A stretch of 64,000 bases of DNA from the NCBI GenBank assembly GCA_029891385.1, contig CM057230.1, positions 31,389,402-31,453,401 of the forward strand, in the 5' to 3' direction. The translations under genes were made by a program, and so were the position numbers. A model generated the notes under the pieces. That model had not been told where the DNA came from and searched no databases. It worked only from the letters and a program-made list of their open reading frames with translations. Shown here piece by piece: positions 47,587 through 58,529 of the stretch. Position 1 is the stretch's first letter; each line of letters opens with the position of its first letter. The DNA comes from Erythroxylum novogranatense. Its lineage: Eukaryota > Streptophyta > Magnoliopsida > Malpighiales > Erythroxylaceae.

Positions 47587-49679
47587 TACCAGAGTCAAGG
47601 ATACGGGGGTCACTTAATCAATTGTGTCTAGCACACAATTGGCCAATCGTCTCCTCACCAATCACCAAAATCATATACAAAAATTAAGTACAAAAATCAA
47701 GTAAAACATCATATTTTTATTTATCGGTCCAATTGATAAAATGAAACTATATCATGGCTCTAAGCCAAAGAGAACAAATACATGCAAAATACATCACTCA
47801 GTGATGCCTATGTAAATTCCAAAATATTATTTCATGTAATAAAAGTTATATTTGCAATCCAAGTGCAAAGTTATTTAAAAATGTAGCTTCATAAAATAAA
47901 GCATTATTCTTTACACTTTAAACTCAGATTTGTTAAAAACAATAACATTTCTCAAAATATGTAATAAAAATATTAGTTTCAAAAATCATGTTGAAACATT
48001 ATTTCATACTATAAATGTTATCTTTTGTACTTCAAATGCATAGTTGTTCAAAATAATGACGTTTATTAAATACCTAAACATATTAGCATCCATTTGAAAT
48101 TCAATTCTACCATACGCTACCTAGGTTCAAAATTCACAAACCAGTTATCATACTTGTCTTAGGATATTCTAATCCAATTTGAGAAATACGATTTCCCCAA
48201 CTCACCTTAAAAGAAGGTATATGCTCTCTTAGCTTCAACAATCTTAGGTACGAGCTCCTTAATTCACAACTCCCGAGCCTTTATACATAAAAAGGATATA
48301 CAATGAAATTACTACCTAAACATAAATTTCCTATTTATACACTCTCACAAAGATGTATAAAACACAATATCACTCCCTATAAGCTATAGAATTTGAACAT
48401 TAAACTTCTCACAGGTTTACTTCCTTACTAGTCACATTAGCTTTCCTTTTGTATTTTCTAAGGCATTGAATGTCTTTAATCCCATACTTACTCATTTTCA
48501 AACATAATTAAGCACATCTTGATCCAAGCATATTAGGCTTTACTTATCAATCTAAGCAACAATTCAAGTTCACTCTAAGTAAATATAAAAGTGTTTTCCA
48601 ATGCATACCATTATAAAGCCTTAAATCCTAAATCAAGTTCAGTTAGGCATTTTATCGAACACTTAATGTGCATGATTTTCAAATCACATTTTCAAGACTT
48701 TATCATAATAATTCATGTTCCTATTATGTCATATAGTAACACTTACAATTAATGACACATTCCACCACTCCATTCAAACCATTTTCCTTCATTTAAGCTA
48801 CATTTTATCAATTGTACAACTCATTACATTAATTCACCTCTTCTCCATCATTTCGACCTAAACTTAACCAACACACATCTTCTTCATTCTTCATCATGAA
48901 TTCACATCATACATGTATAATTAACACCATATAATTCATTTAGACCATCAATTTCAAAAGATATTAAAAAAATCAAAAAGTTTCACCTAAAGGGGACAAG
49001 TTCGGTTTTGATTTAAAGAACCCTCTCCATGACAAATTTCATTCATCTAAACCATGTTTCATGTATACTCAAGCATGAAGAATAACATATTTTAACACCA
49101 AACTCAAAATCATAATGTGGAGAGAGATGAGACAAAACTTACCTAAACCTTCCTTTGATGATACCTTCAAATCCTTTGAGATTGTCTCAAATATAATGAT
49201 AGATTTGAGTTCCTTGACCCCAAATTAGCTTAGAACACCTTGATTCAGGTTGAAGAATCAAAAACTTGGTGGAAAAATAAGGAAGGGCTGAAACCCTCCT
49301 TCTTCTCTTCTCTTCTCCTTTCTTCTTCTTTCATTTAATCAAAACTAAGTGTTTTAATGTTCAAATAATGGGTTGCACGGCCACACCTTGAAGAAGGGTC
49401 TAGAATTTGACTCTTCTTTGATCGAACATGGTGAATTTACCATTTTGTCCTTAGGTTGTATGAAATTACCATTTTACCCTCCAAACTTTCTTAAATTTGC
49501 AATTAAGCCGAAAGTTTAGGAATCACCAAAAATTTTATTTTTATTTTTGTCCTTGTACTTTTGTAAATAATAATTAAGACCCTTAACTTTATAAAATTAC
49601 ATATTGGTCCTCCAAGAATTGAAAAATTACGTTTAAGTCCTTTAATTTTTGACAATTTGCAAATAAGCCTTTATGTACA
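47587..49679 (-). repeat. Minus-strand LTR, larger segment
   Basis: AT-rich, non-coding. Together with 61591-61928 it forms one minus-strand LTR-like sequence split by the chromovirus. On the minus strand it shows a purine-rich leader zone (49265-49330), GGTTTAGGTAAGTTTTG near 49140 as a possible splice donor, and AAATTACCATTTTACC-type words. No terminal TG is visible at 47587, so its U5 end appears cut by the neighbouring LTR. Confidence 0.55.
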
Positions 49680-49684
49680 TCAAC
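49680..49684. other. Target-site duplication TCAAC, left of chromovirus
   Basis: TCAAC precedes TGTAGCACCC at 49685 and recurs at 61586-61590 after the LTR end GATGTTACA. It defines the true insertion limits. Confidence 0.9.
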
Positions 49685-49848
49685 TGTAGCACCCACTGGT
49701 CAGCTGGTTGATCAATCTGATCACCAAGAACGGATGACCTATAACAAAACAATAATTCCATTTAGTTTCTGCATTTCTCACAATAGTCCAAGCCTAAATA
49801 TTTGACTAGTTCCAACAGATGTCAAACTATGCTCTGATACCACCTAAA
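49685..49848 (-). other. Primer-site and leader extension on the chromovirus 3' LTR end
   Basis: This segment repeats the element's own leader (about 58376-58529), including the primer site complement GCTCTGATACCACC, and ends in TGTAGCACCC, which resembles the LTR end TGTAGCACTCC. It lies between the normal LTR end (49849) and the target duplication (49680-49684), so it was part of the integrated DNA. Either minus-strand synthesis began downstream of the usual site, or this is a variant LTR with an extended U5. Confidence 0.8.
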
Positions 49849-52800
49849 TGTAGCATCCCCTTATCATAGGGTATATACCGGGACGCCCGTAGGTCATTCT
49901 GATACAGATCGTACGATAATGGTGAACTACGAACAGTCACTACTGTACCTCACATGGCATCAAATCATAAAGCATCAATACTGAAAATCACTAATTTTTT
50001 GAAACCATAAAATTTTCTCATTTCATATCGTCAAAAGCAGTAATTTACATAACTACCAGTTTTTCACTGTCTGTAAATTTTTCCAAAAGAAATCTAACAC
50101 AAAAAGCCTAACTAGGTTATCCCTCAAAAATGCCAGCTGACCGACCTGTGAGCCATGACTTCTCTTGCTAACACGATCTACACGGCAGAAAAAGTCTCTC
50201 TGGAGCTAGGAGTCTACTCTCTCGGTCCTGAAAAATATTTGCAATTTTGGGTGAGTTTGCGAACTCAGTGAGGAACCATCATCAATGGTTCACCCAATTC
50301 ATGCATAGTCAAACAGATCACAGTTATATCATAATAGCCTATTTAGAAGTATCACATGATTATCCACATGAACACAAGGCATTTGCCTTTCACTCAATCA
50401 AGACATTCAATCAAATGCATATGTAATGCGTATGTGATCCTTTTTCCAATTTATTACGTTGTTGTGACCAAGCGCCTAAACTATCCCAATAAGGGCGCAT
50501 TAATCGGTGAGCCTGAGGCTCTGAATCACAGTGAGCTCGAGGCCCAAATACATTAAGCTTTAAGCTCTCGATGGCAGCTCCGGTCACAACTGTCATTAAC
50601 TGATCATGCATTCATGCATGTAATGCATATGTCGGAATGAAGCAATGCCAACGATCCCAAATTAACACATTCACACAAATAATTTACAAGTAATCACATT
50701 AAAATCACATATAACACTTCTATGTCATCATCTCCCAGTACATCGGACCTCCTGTCCAGAATCCAGTCATAAACAAACGCACAAGCCCTCCATTATTCTC
50801 CACAGTATTATAATTGCAAAATAATAAACAAATAATAATTGAGAAACCATCTAGGTTACTCACCAAATAGCTTCCGAGCTAATACCGGGAAGTTTCGGCA
50901 ACGTCCGTGGGATGACGTTCCAACTGTGCCTCTATAACATTCAAAATATTCACACATTACCAAATGCACAATCAGAAATATTAAATAATGCACATGTAGC
51001 AATTTAGATGTGTACAATGCATGTTCGTGACATTCCCGACACTATTTCACAATTTCTCGTCAAAAAAATTTCCTCTAAAAATTAGAAAACCGTAGACATC
51101 AAAATCACTCAATTTGGACCTCTATAGGTCCAATTATTAATAAATCATGGACCAGAAAAATAATTATCCGATCCTCTCACTTTGACCTAACCAATTCTCT
51201 TCAATTTCAACTCTAAAAATTCCCAATATTAAAAATAAATGAAATTAAATATTACACAAATCCGATGTCTCGAGAATCAGGTCAATCGGATGTCGGGCGC
51301 AAAAGTTATGCGCAAAAGAAATAACATTTAGAATTCAAACTAAATAATAATCAAATAAATAAGTAAATAAAATAAAATAAATAAATAACAGATGTCTCGC
51401 CCTCGATCTCGCGCCCTCGCGAGACGCGAGGTTCGGAAATCCATTTCATTTTTTTTAACACCTAATTTTATAATTCACTAATAACATTTCTTTCTTCATT
51501 CATATACCACCTCTTCTTTCACATAACCTATCTTTTCAAAAAAAGGTCCAAACATCACAAATTCGGTCTCGTTGGAAATATCTTGAAAAATTCTACAAGT
51601 TTCATGAAGAAATTGAAATTTAATAACATCTATAAGGGTGTCAAAAATGCACTCAAAGATACTGCCTAGTCACACATTTACCACAACAGTACAACATCTT
51701 TCTAAAAATTAGAACTTTTCATCCCCTTTGCAAAAAATTCCAAATTTTATATCAATCAAAAGAGAAAAACAAATGCTACAATTTCCATGAACAACTTGGA
51801 AGCCAATTCCAGCTCTAACCAAATCAAATTCTCAAGCAAAGTTTCAGCCTACCCAAATTATTCTCAACAATAACCCAATCTTTCCAAATTCATAACTCCA
51901 CATCCCCTTGGCAAAAATTTCCATACCATATAGCAATAAAAAGCTCAGGCAATATACTACAATTCTCAACAAGGACTTAGAACCAATTTCCAATTCAAAC
52001 TAGGTCAAATCCTCTCATTAATGTGGTTGTCCTGTTAGGGTTTATGAAATCAACATTTAACCTAAACCATAACAAAATTTTACAAATTTATATCTTACAA
52101 TCCTTACATCCAAAATTTTCATAAAATACCTCATTAGAAAGCTACAACAATCCTATACAACTTTTCATAAGGTCACTTGAGCCAATTTCACCCTTAACAG
52201 TCCCAAATAAATATCAGAACACAAAAAGCACAAAACCTATGCCCTTAGAGCATTTGCACACCAAAACACAATTTGGGCTGAATTATCACCTGAATATTAT
52301 CAGACCATAACTTGCAATCTACACATCGAAAAATATCATACTCAGTGACGTTAGAAAGATAACAAATAAATATTCAACTTTCATGAAGACCAATTTCACA
52401 AAATCTATCTCCTTTATCTTAGAAAAATTCTCAAAGTTTCAGGTCTTCAATAATGGAACCAAAATCTGGATACTATTCATCCAGCACACATATCTCAACT
52501 TCCAAGAAAAATTCAAAGCTCTTCATGCCGCAATTGGACAGAACTTCCTTCATAGGAATTCTAGCCATACTTCTCAAGTTTAATTTAAACCAAACCTCAA
52601 CTCAATAGCATAACCACATCAAAAGTTATAAACAAATACCTGAAACATACACAAGTTCCATTTTCCAAATTTCATACCAAACTCTACTCCTTTCATGCAA
52701 CCATCAATACCACATCAATAAACATCCCATTTAGCCAAGAATTCAGCCACAAATTCATCAAGACAATTACTTGAGTAATTAATCACAATTTGGCAGTACA

Positions 52801-53849
52801 CCACAAACACAATTTTCTTCCCTAAATTTTCATTCATCTAGCATCACAAAACCAATCCAAAACATGTTAATAATTCATCTTTTACCAATCATAAACCAAT
52901 CAAAGAAGCAACCTACCCATACAATCAAACCATAAGCTTTATGAAATTAATGCACCAACAAGCACAATAAATACTTCTACCTACCAAGGAAAGAACACAA
53001 TACAAATTTCTCACTTAAACAAGCTTCAAGCTCTTCAATTCTTCAATTACTCAAATTCCTCTACCTCTCACCCACACCTACAACCCTCACTCAATAGCAC
53101 AATTATCATCATCAACACAAAGCTTAAGGTTGGTTTTGTGTGTGTAGGAAGGAGGAGCAAGCAACCAAAGGAGCAAATTTCTTGTATGATGAATGAACAA
53201 ACATCAACGAAGGAAGGAGAACAGTAGCACCCACGGATGAAGGAAGATTTAGGCTTTCAAAGTGATTTTTAAGTCTTTCCAAGGAGGAATGTCGTAAATG
53301 AATGAATGGAACAATACAAAACCATTAAATGAATGAGGACACTCACTTAATGGAGAAAAAGACAAAAACATCAATTAATACCATTTAATCAAAGAACCAT
53401 AATACAAATTAATCTTTAATCCATCTAATGCTAATGGCTATATAACAACTCCAAAAAAAATCAATTATCCAATATTCCAGTGCCATTAGGCAGAAATTTT
53501 CGGCACCGGAAACCAACCAGTCGGCCACTTGGAGATTTTTTCGTTCCGGAAATTTTCCCCGAAAATTTCCAAAAAAAATTCTGAAATTCCCTAAAAATGT
53601 AAAATACACATAAATCATTCCAATTTAATTTTTCAAACACAATTATTACATCAATCACACAAAATTACATTTAGACCTATATGCTGGGAAATGTCATGAA
53701 TGCATGTACAATCATGTGCATGTGCAAAAATTACCATTCATATAATTTTAGAGGCTATATGATGCATGTTCATGCCGAGATATATTTACACTCGCCTAAC
53801 CCGTCTCAAATGACCAAATTACCCTTCCCATCGGTGATGGGATGTTACA
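49849..53849 (-). repeat. Chromovirus 3' LTR
   Basis: 4001 bp, on the minus strand from TGTAACATCCC at 53849 to GGATGCTACA at 49849. It keeps a ~0.7 kb part (about 49915-50605) missing from the 5' LTR. A GC palindromic array lies at 51396-51431 and the conserved box at about 51280-51300. Its first ~100 bp and the region around 53461-53600 align by eye with the same regions of LARD-2 and the solo LTR. Confidence 0.92.
51396..51431 (-). repeat. GC palindromic array in chromovirus 3' LTR
   Basis: CTCGCCCTCGATCTCGCG is joined directly to CCCTCGCGAGACGCGAGG. Compared with 59413-59465 about 19 bp between two CTCGCG-type words are missing. Confidence 0.8.
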
Positions 53850-54330
53850 ATTCTCCCCTCCTAATAAAAATTTCGTCCTCGAAATTCTTATCTGCTTGGT
53901 TGAATAGGTGAGGATACTGTCTCCTCATATGCTCCTCGGTCTCCCAAGTTGCTTCCTCAGTTGAGTGGTTCATGTATAGGACTTTCACCAATGGGATAAC
54001 CCTGTTCCTCAACTGTTTAACCCTTGATCCTACAATCTAGATCGACTCCTTAACATAGCTCAAATTGCTAGCTACCTCAATCTCCTGAGTCGGTATCACA
54101 TGTGTCGGGTCTGACCGATACCTCCGGAGCATACTCACATGGAAAACATTAGGTAGCTGAGACATCCCACTCGGTAAGGCTAGCTTATAGACCAAAGGTC
54201 CTATACGCTCAATGATCTCATATGGACCAATGTACCTAGGGCTTAACTTGCCCTTTTTACCGAATCTCAGCACTCCTCTCCACTGTGACACTCGGAGGAA
54301 GACCTTGTCTCCTACATTATACTCCATCTC
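53845..54330 (-). pseudogene. Integrase C-terminus and chromodomain of the chromovirus
   Basis: From 54327 the minus strand reads EYNVGDKVFLRVSQWRG, LSPRYIGPYEIIERIGP and NVFHVSMLRRYRSDPTHV, the conserved integrase C-terminal module. A TAG at 54037-54039 stands where a Gln codon is expected. Reading resumes in the same frame with the chromodomain: KQLRNRVIPLVKVLYMNHS then EEATWETEEHMRRQYPHLF. It ends in KNFEDEIFIRRGEL and a TAA at 53845-53847, so the coding end overlaps the hairpin, the polypurine tract and the first LTR bases. Chromodomains of this kind bind modified histones and direct integration. Confidence 0.9.
53850..53886 (-). other. Chromovirus hairpin and polypurine tract
   Basis: On the minus strand AATTTCGAGGACGAAATT (53869-53886) is followed by TTTATTAGGAGGGGAGAA and the LTR start. 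The hairpin bases also encode the last residues of Pol (NFEDEI). Confidence 0.88.
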
Positions 54331-54339
54331 CCTCCGATG

Positions 54340-55374
54340 CTAATCCATATAACTCTTCTTTCTATCCTGAGCCGCTTTTATTCGACTCCGAATTAGCTTC
54401 ACCTTATCCACTGTATCCTGAATCAGCTCTGGACCCTCAATCATTCTCTCACCTTCTTCATCCCAATATAGAGGCGATCGACACTGTCTTCCATATAAAG
54501 CCTCATATGGTGTCATCCCGATGCTACTGTGATAGTGATTGTTATAAGTAAATTCAATCAAGGCCAAATACTGATCCCATGCTCCTCTAAACTCCAATAC
54601 ACATGCCCGAAGCATATCCTCAACAGTCTTAATCATCCTCTCACTCTGCCCATCTGTCTGAGGATGAAATGTTGTACTAAAATTCAACCTGGTACCCATA
54701 ACAGACTGCAAACTCTTCCAAAACCTCGAAGTAAATCTGGGATTCCGGTCTGACACTATAGACACTGGAACCCCATGCAGTCTCACTACCTCAGTCATAT
54801 AATTCTGGGCCAACTGATCAAGAAAATTGTTCTCCCTCACTGGCAAGAAATGGGCCGATTTAGTTAACCGGTCCACTATGACCCAGATAGCATTATGCTG
54901 CCTCGGCGTTCTAGGCAACCCCATAATGAAATCCATAGTAATTTGTTCCCATTTCCACTCAGGAATAGTCAACGAATGAAGCTTCCCCACGGGATCCTGG
55001 TGCTCATCCTTAACCTGCTGGCACGTCATACACCTGGAGACATATTCTGCCACCTGCTTCTTCATGCCAGGCCACCAGAAATGCTGCTTAAGAGTGTTAT
55101 ACATCTTGGTAGTACCTGGATGCATAACATAGGCATCCATATGCGCTTCCTCTAGAATCTTACGCCTCAAATCATCCACATCAGGCAAACATAACCTCTG
55201 TCCAAACCATAATGTCCCATCTCTAAACTCAAATTCAGAATTCCGATCAGACTTCACTTTCTCAATCAGTTTCACTATAGCAGGATCCTTGTCCTGAACT
55301 CTCTTGATCCTGTCATGTAGCATCGGTGTGAGCTTTAGAGTGGCTGCCAAAGCTCCATCATGCTCCAGATTCAA
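54340..55374 (-). pseudogene. Chromovirus integrase zinc-finger and catalytic core
   Basis: An open stretch of 344 codons. The HHCC finger is H in EEAHMDAYVMHPGTTKMY with CMTCQQVK. The catalytic core has D in WEQITMDFIMGLPRT, D in VSIVSDRNPRF and E in TDGQSERMIKTVEDMLR, the D-D-E triad. The core ends with SPLYWDEEGERMIEGPEL and DRKKSYMD. A TAG precedes it at 55375-55377 and another ends it at 54340-54342, each where Gln would fit. The domain itself is intact and would join cDNA to host DNA if the polyprotein were whole. Confidence 0.93.
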
Positions 55375-56978
55375 CTAAACATTCAAAGCCCTCAACTGAA
55401 TCAAATTAGGCAATCTCAATACCTGAATCTGAGCTGCACTAATGTGAGACTTCTTGCTCAAAGCATCTGCCACCACATTAGCCTTCCCTGGGTGGTACTC
55501 AATCGTACAATCATAATCCTTCAGCAGCTCTATCCATCTTGTCTGCCTCAAATTCAACTCTCTCTGACTCAGCAAATACCTCAAACTCTTATGATCAGTG
55601 TAAATCTGAAATGTCTCACCATACAAGTAGTGTCTCCAAATCTTTAGGGTAAAAACAACTGCAGCTAACTCCAAATCATGCACTGGATAATTTACCTCAT
55701 GAGACCTCAACTGTCTCGAGGCATAGGTAATCACTCTACCATGCTACATCAAAACACACCCTATTCTCTGATGGGAAGCATCACTATACACCTCATAACC
55801 TCCAGTCCCAGATGGAATAGCTAATACCGATGCAGTGGTCAACCAATGTTTCAGCTCCTCAAAGCTGTTCTGGCACTCCTCAGTCCATCTGAATGGTGCA
55901 TTCTTCCTCAGAAGTTTTGTCAGAGGGGCTGAGATCAATGAAACCCCTCGACAAACCTCCGGTAATAACCGGCCAATCCTAGGAAACTTCGAATCTCAGA
56001 CACATTCCTAGGAGCTTCCCACTTCATCACTGCCTCAATCTTACTAAGATCGACCTGAATACCCTCTCCGGTCACTATGTGGCCCAGAAACACCACCTCA
56101 TCCAGCCAAAATTCACACTTACTGAATTTGGCATATAGCTGCTTCTCCCTTATAAGCTGCAAAACCACCCTCAAATGCTCAGCATGCTCCTGTCTACTCC
56201 TCGAATACACCAATATGTCATCAATGAATACAATGACAAACTGATCTAGGTAGGGCTGGAAGACCTTATTCATCAAGGCCATAAAAGCTGTCGGGATATT
56301 AGTCAACCCAAACTGCATCACCAGAAACTCAAAATGCCCATACCTGCTCCTGAAGGCACTCTTAGGCACATCAGCCTCTGCTATCTTCAGCTGATAATAC
56401 CCTGACCTCAGATCTAGCTTAGTGAACACCTGAGCTCCCTGCAACTAATCAAACAAGTCATCGATCCTAGGCAGTGGATACTTATTCTTCACTGTCACCC
56501 GATTCAACTGCCTGTAATCGATGCACAATCTCAGAGTCTCATCCTTCTTCTTTACAAACAATACTGGAGCTCCCCAAGGTGAGACACTGGGCCTGATAAA
56601 ACTCTTCTCCAGTAACTCCTGTAACTGAGCCTTCAGGTCCCTCAGTTCTACAGGTGCCATCCTATATGGAGGGATAGATATAGGAGCAGTACCTGGAACT
56701 AAGTCAATAGTAAACTCTATCTCCCGATCCGGCGGTAAACCTGGTAACTCATCAGGAAACACATCTAGAAATTCCCTAACCACGGGGATATCCTGCAACC
56801 TCTGCTCGACAATAGTGTCAATAACATGGGCTAAATAGGCCTCACATCCTCCCTGTATCAACCTCAGGGCACTCAGGAAAGAGATCATCCGGGCTGGCAC
56901 TGCCTGACTAACTCCTCTAAACACTGCTCTAGGCTGATCAGGAGACTCTAAGATAACCTCCTTGGTATAGCAGTCCAT
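55375..56978 (-). pseudogene. Chromovirus reverse transcriptase and RNase H
   Basis: RT begins after [20 protein letters not shown] and contains [16 protein letters not shown] and [20 protein letters not shown]. It is broken by a TAG at 56445-56447 (Gln expected in LFD-QLQGAQVF) and goes on with [16 protein letters not shown] and the active site [13 protein letters not shown] (catalytic DD present), then [16 protein letters not shown] frameshift at about 55935-55940 leads to LTKLLRKNAPFRWTEECQ. RNase H follows with YEVYSDASHQRIGCVLM, a TAG at 55744-55746 (Gln expected), then [20 protein letters not shown] and [12 protein letters not shown]. These enzymes make element cDNA. Three lesions inactivate them although motifs are well preserved. 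Confidence 0.93.
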
Positions 56979-56999
56979 GATGGCCCTATGAGCAGTAAG

Positions 57000-58380
57000 T
57001 CAGTCCATACCCAGAATCACATCGATCTCTCTCAATGGTAACACTATAAGGTCTGCTCTCAACACTGCTTGATCAATCTGGATCGAGCACCCTGTGCAGA
57101 CCTCCCCCAATGCAGTAGTACTACCTAGAGGTGTATTCACCTCTAGCCCATACTGTAATATCTCCCTATCTCCATGCAATCTACATGCCAAATGCGGTGC
57201 AACAAAAGAATGTGTGGATCCTGGATCCAACAGTGCAAATGCTTCAATTTTAAAAATAAGAAGCATACCAGCTACTACATCTGGAGAATCCTGGGCCTCC
57301 TGCCTAGTCATGGTGTATACTCGGCTCGGATCGTGGTCACCGCCACGACCTCGGCCCTTAAAGGATCCTCACTCTACTTGGCCTCTACCTCGGCCCTCCG
57401 CCCGGATCCACCCTCTACTCATTGCATTGTAGTGGTATTCTTGCCGACCTCACACTAACAAAGCAGATCGAGCTCCCACAAAGAGGTGGCAATCCTCGAT
57501 CCGATGATCCATGGAGCTGCATTTAAGGCAGGCTCCAGTCAATCGCCAACACTCCCCATTGTGCCTCTTGTCGCAATGCTCACAAACCGAGAATCGCCTG
57601 TGCACTCTACCATCGCCATCGCGGTCTGCATGAAACCTCCTCTTTGCCCAAAACCAGACTGCCTGGATCCACCTGGTGACCTGAAAGTCCTGCTCTGGCG
57701 CTTGCTATACCCTCTTCCAGAACTGCCCTGACTGTCACTCGGTCTCTTCCCCCTGGACCCCTGACCAATCTCAGCCTGTCGCTGTTTCATCAGCTATTCA
57801 ACTCGTACTGCAGCAGCTCTCAACTCAACAAAGGTGCTCATATCTGATCGGGCCAACCTAGTATGAATCTCCAAATTGAGGCCATTCTCAAACCTCCAGC
57901 ACCTATCAGCCTCAGTAGAAATCAAAGCAGTAGCATATCCCATAAGCTCATTAAACCTTACCTCACACTCTGCCACTGTCATTCTACCCTGCTTCAGCTC
58001 TAGGAATTCCTGCATCTTCATTTCAAGATATACCTTGGGCATGTAATTGTCTTTAAATGCCCTCAAAAAATCCTCTCATGTCAATAGAAAAGGCCTGGTG
58101 GTACTGCCCGGGACAGTCTTCCACCACTGATAAGCTGGGCCCTGTAAGAGAGATACTGCATAGTCAAATCTCTCATCTGAATCACAGTCCATCTGGTCGA
58201 AGACTCTCTCAGTCTTCTCCAGCCATCCCTCAACCTCAAGAAGTTCTCGTGTCGCCATAGAAATCCACAAATACCGCTTATGCATCATCATACCTCCTCT
58301 CCCGTCTCACGGGAACTCTAGCAGGCAGCTCCTCTGAACGAGGCACCGAGGACTTCCTACTATCCCCGACTGATCCCTGG
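57000..58380 (-). pseudogene. Chromovirus gag and protease
   Basis: Gag reads from about 58260: ELLEVEGWLEKTERVFDQMD and FDYAVSLLQGPAYQWWKTV, a TGA at 58076-58078 where Trp is expected, then EDFLRAFKDNYMPKVYLEMK and TVAECEVRFNELMGYA (capsid core). A TAG at 57794-57796 (Gln expected) and a linker rich in Ser/Arg/Gly follow. A frameshift near 57575 precedes two zinc knuckles, CEHCDKRHNGEC and CLKCSSMDHRIEDC. The stretch 57320-57450 is frame-broken. The protease is at 57311-57000 with ALLDPGSTHSFVAPHL (active-site Asp in D-P-G) and IDVILGMD, ended by a TGA where Trp belongs. The very N-terminus above 58291 is unclear. Confidence 0.9.
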
Positions 58381-58511
58381 GCAGCTGGTTAATCAATCTG
58401 ATCACCAAGAACGGATGACCTATAACAAAACAATAATCCCATTTAGTTTCTGCATTTCTCACAATAATCCAAGCCAAAATATTTGACTAGTCCCAACAGA
58501 TGCCAAACCAT

Positions 58512-58523
58512 GCTCTGATACCA
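58512..58523 (-). other. Chromovirus primer-binding site
   Basis: TGGTATCAGAGC on the minus strand, seven bases after the 5' LTR end at 58530. Confidence 0.88.
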
Positions 58524-58529
58524 CCTAAA

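Noticed and set aside
47493..47687. Plus-strand open frame spanning the end of the 45-47.6 kb LTR
   Set aside because: It straddles the LTR boundary at 47586 and has no domain or conserved context.
49685..53849. Reading 49685-53849 as a separate solo LTR with its own leader fragment
   Set aside because: The TCAAC duplication pairs 49680-49684 with 61586-61590, so the segment belongs to the same insertion as the pol region and the 5' LTR.
54529..55647. Plus-strand open frames opposite the chromovirus pol
   Set aside because: They are antisense shadows of the integrase and RNase H coding strand and show no independent motif.
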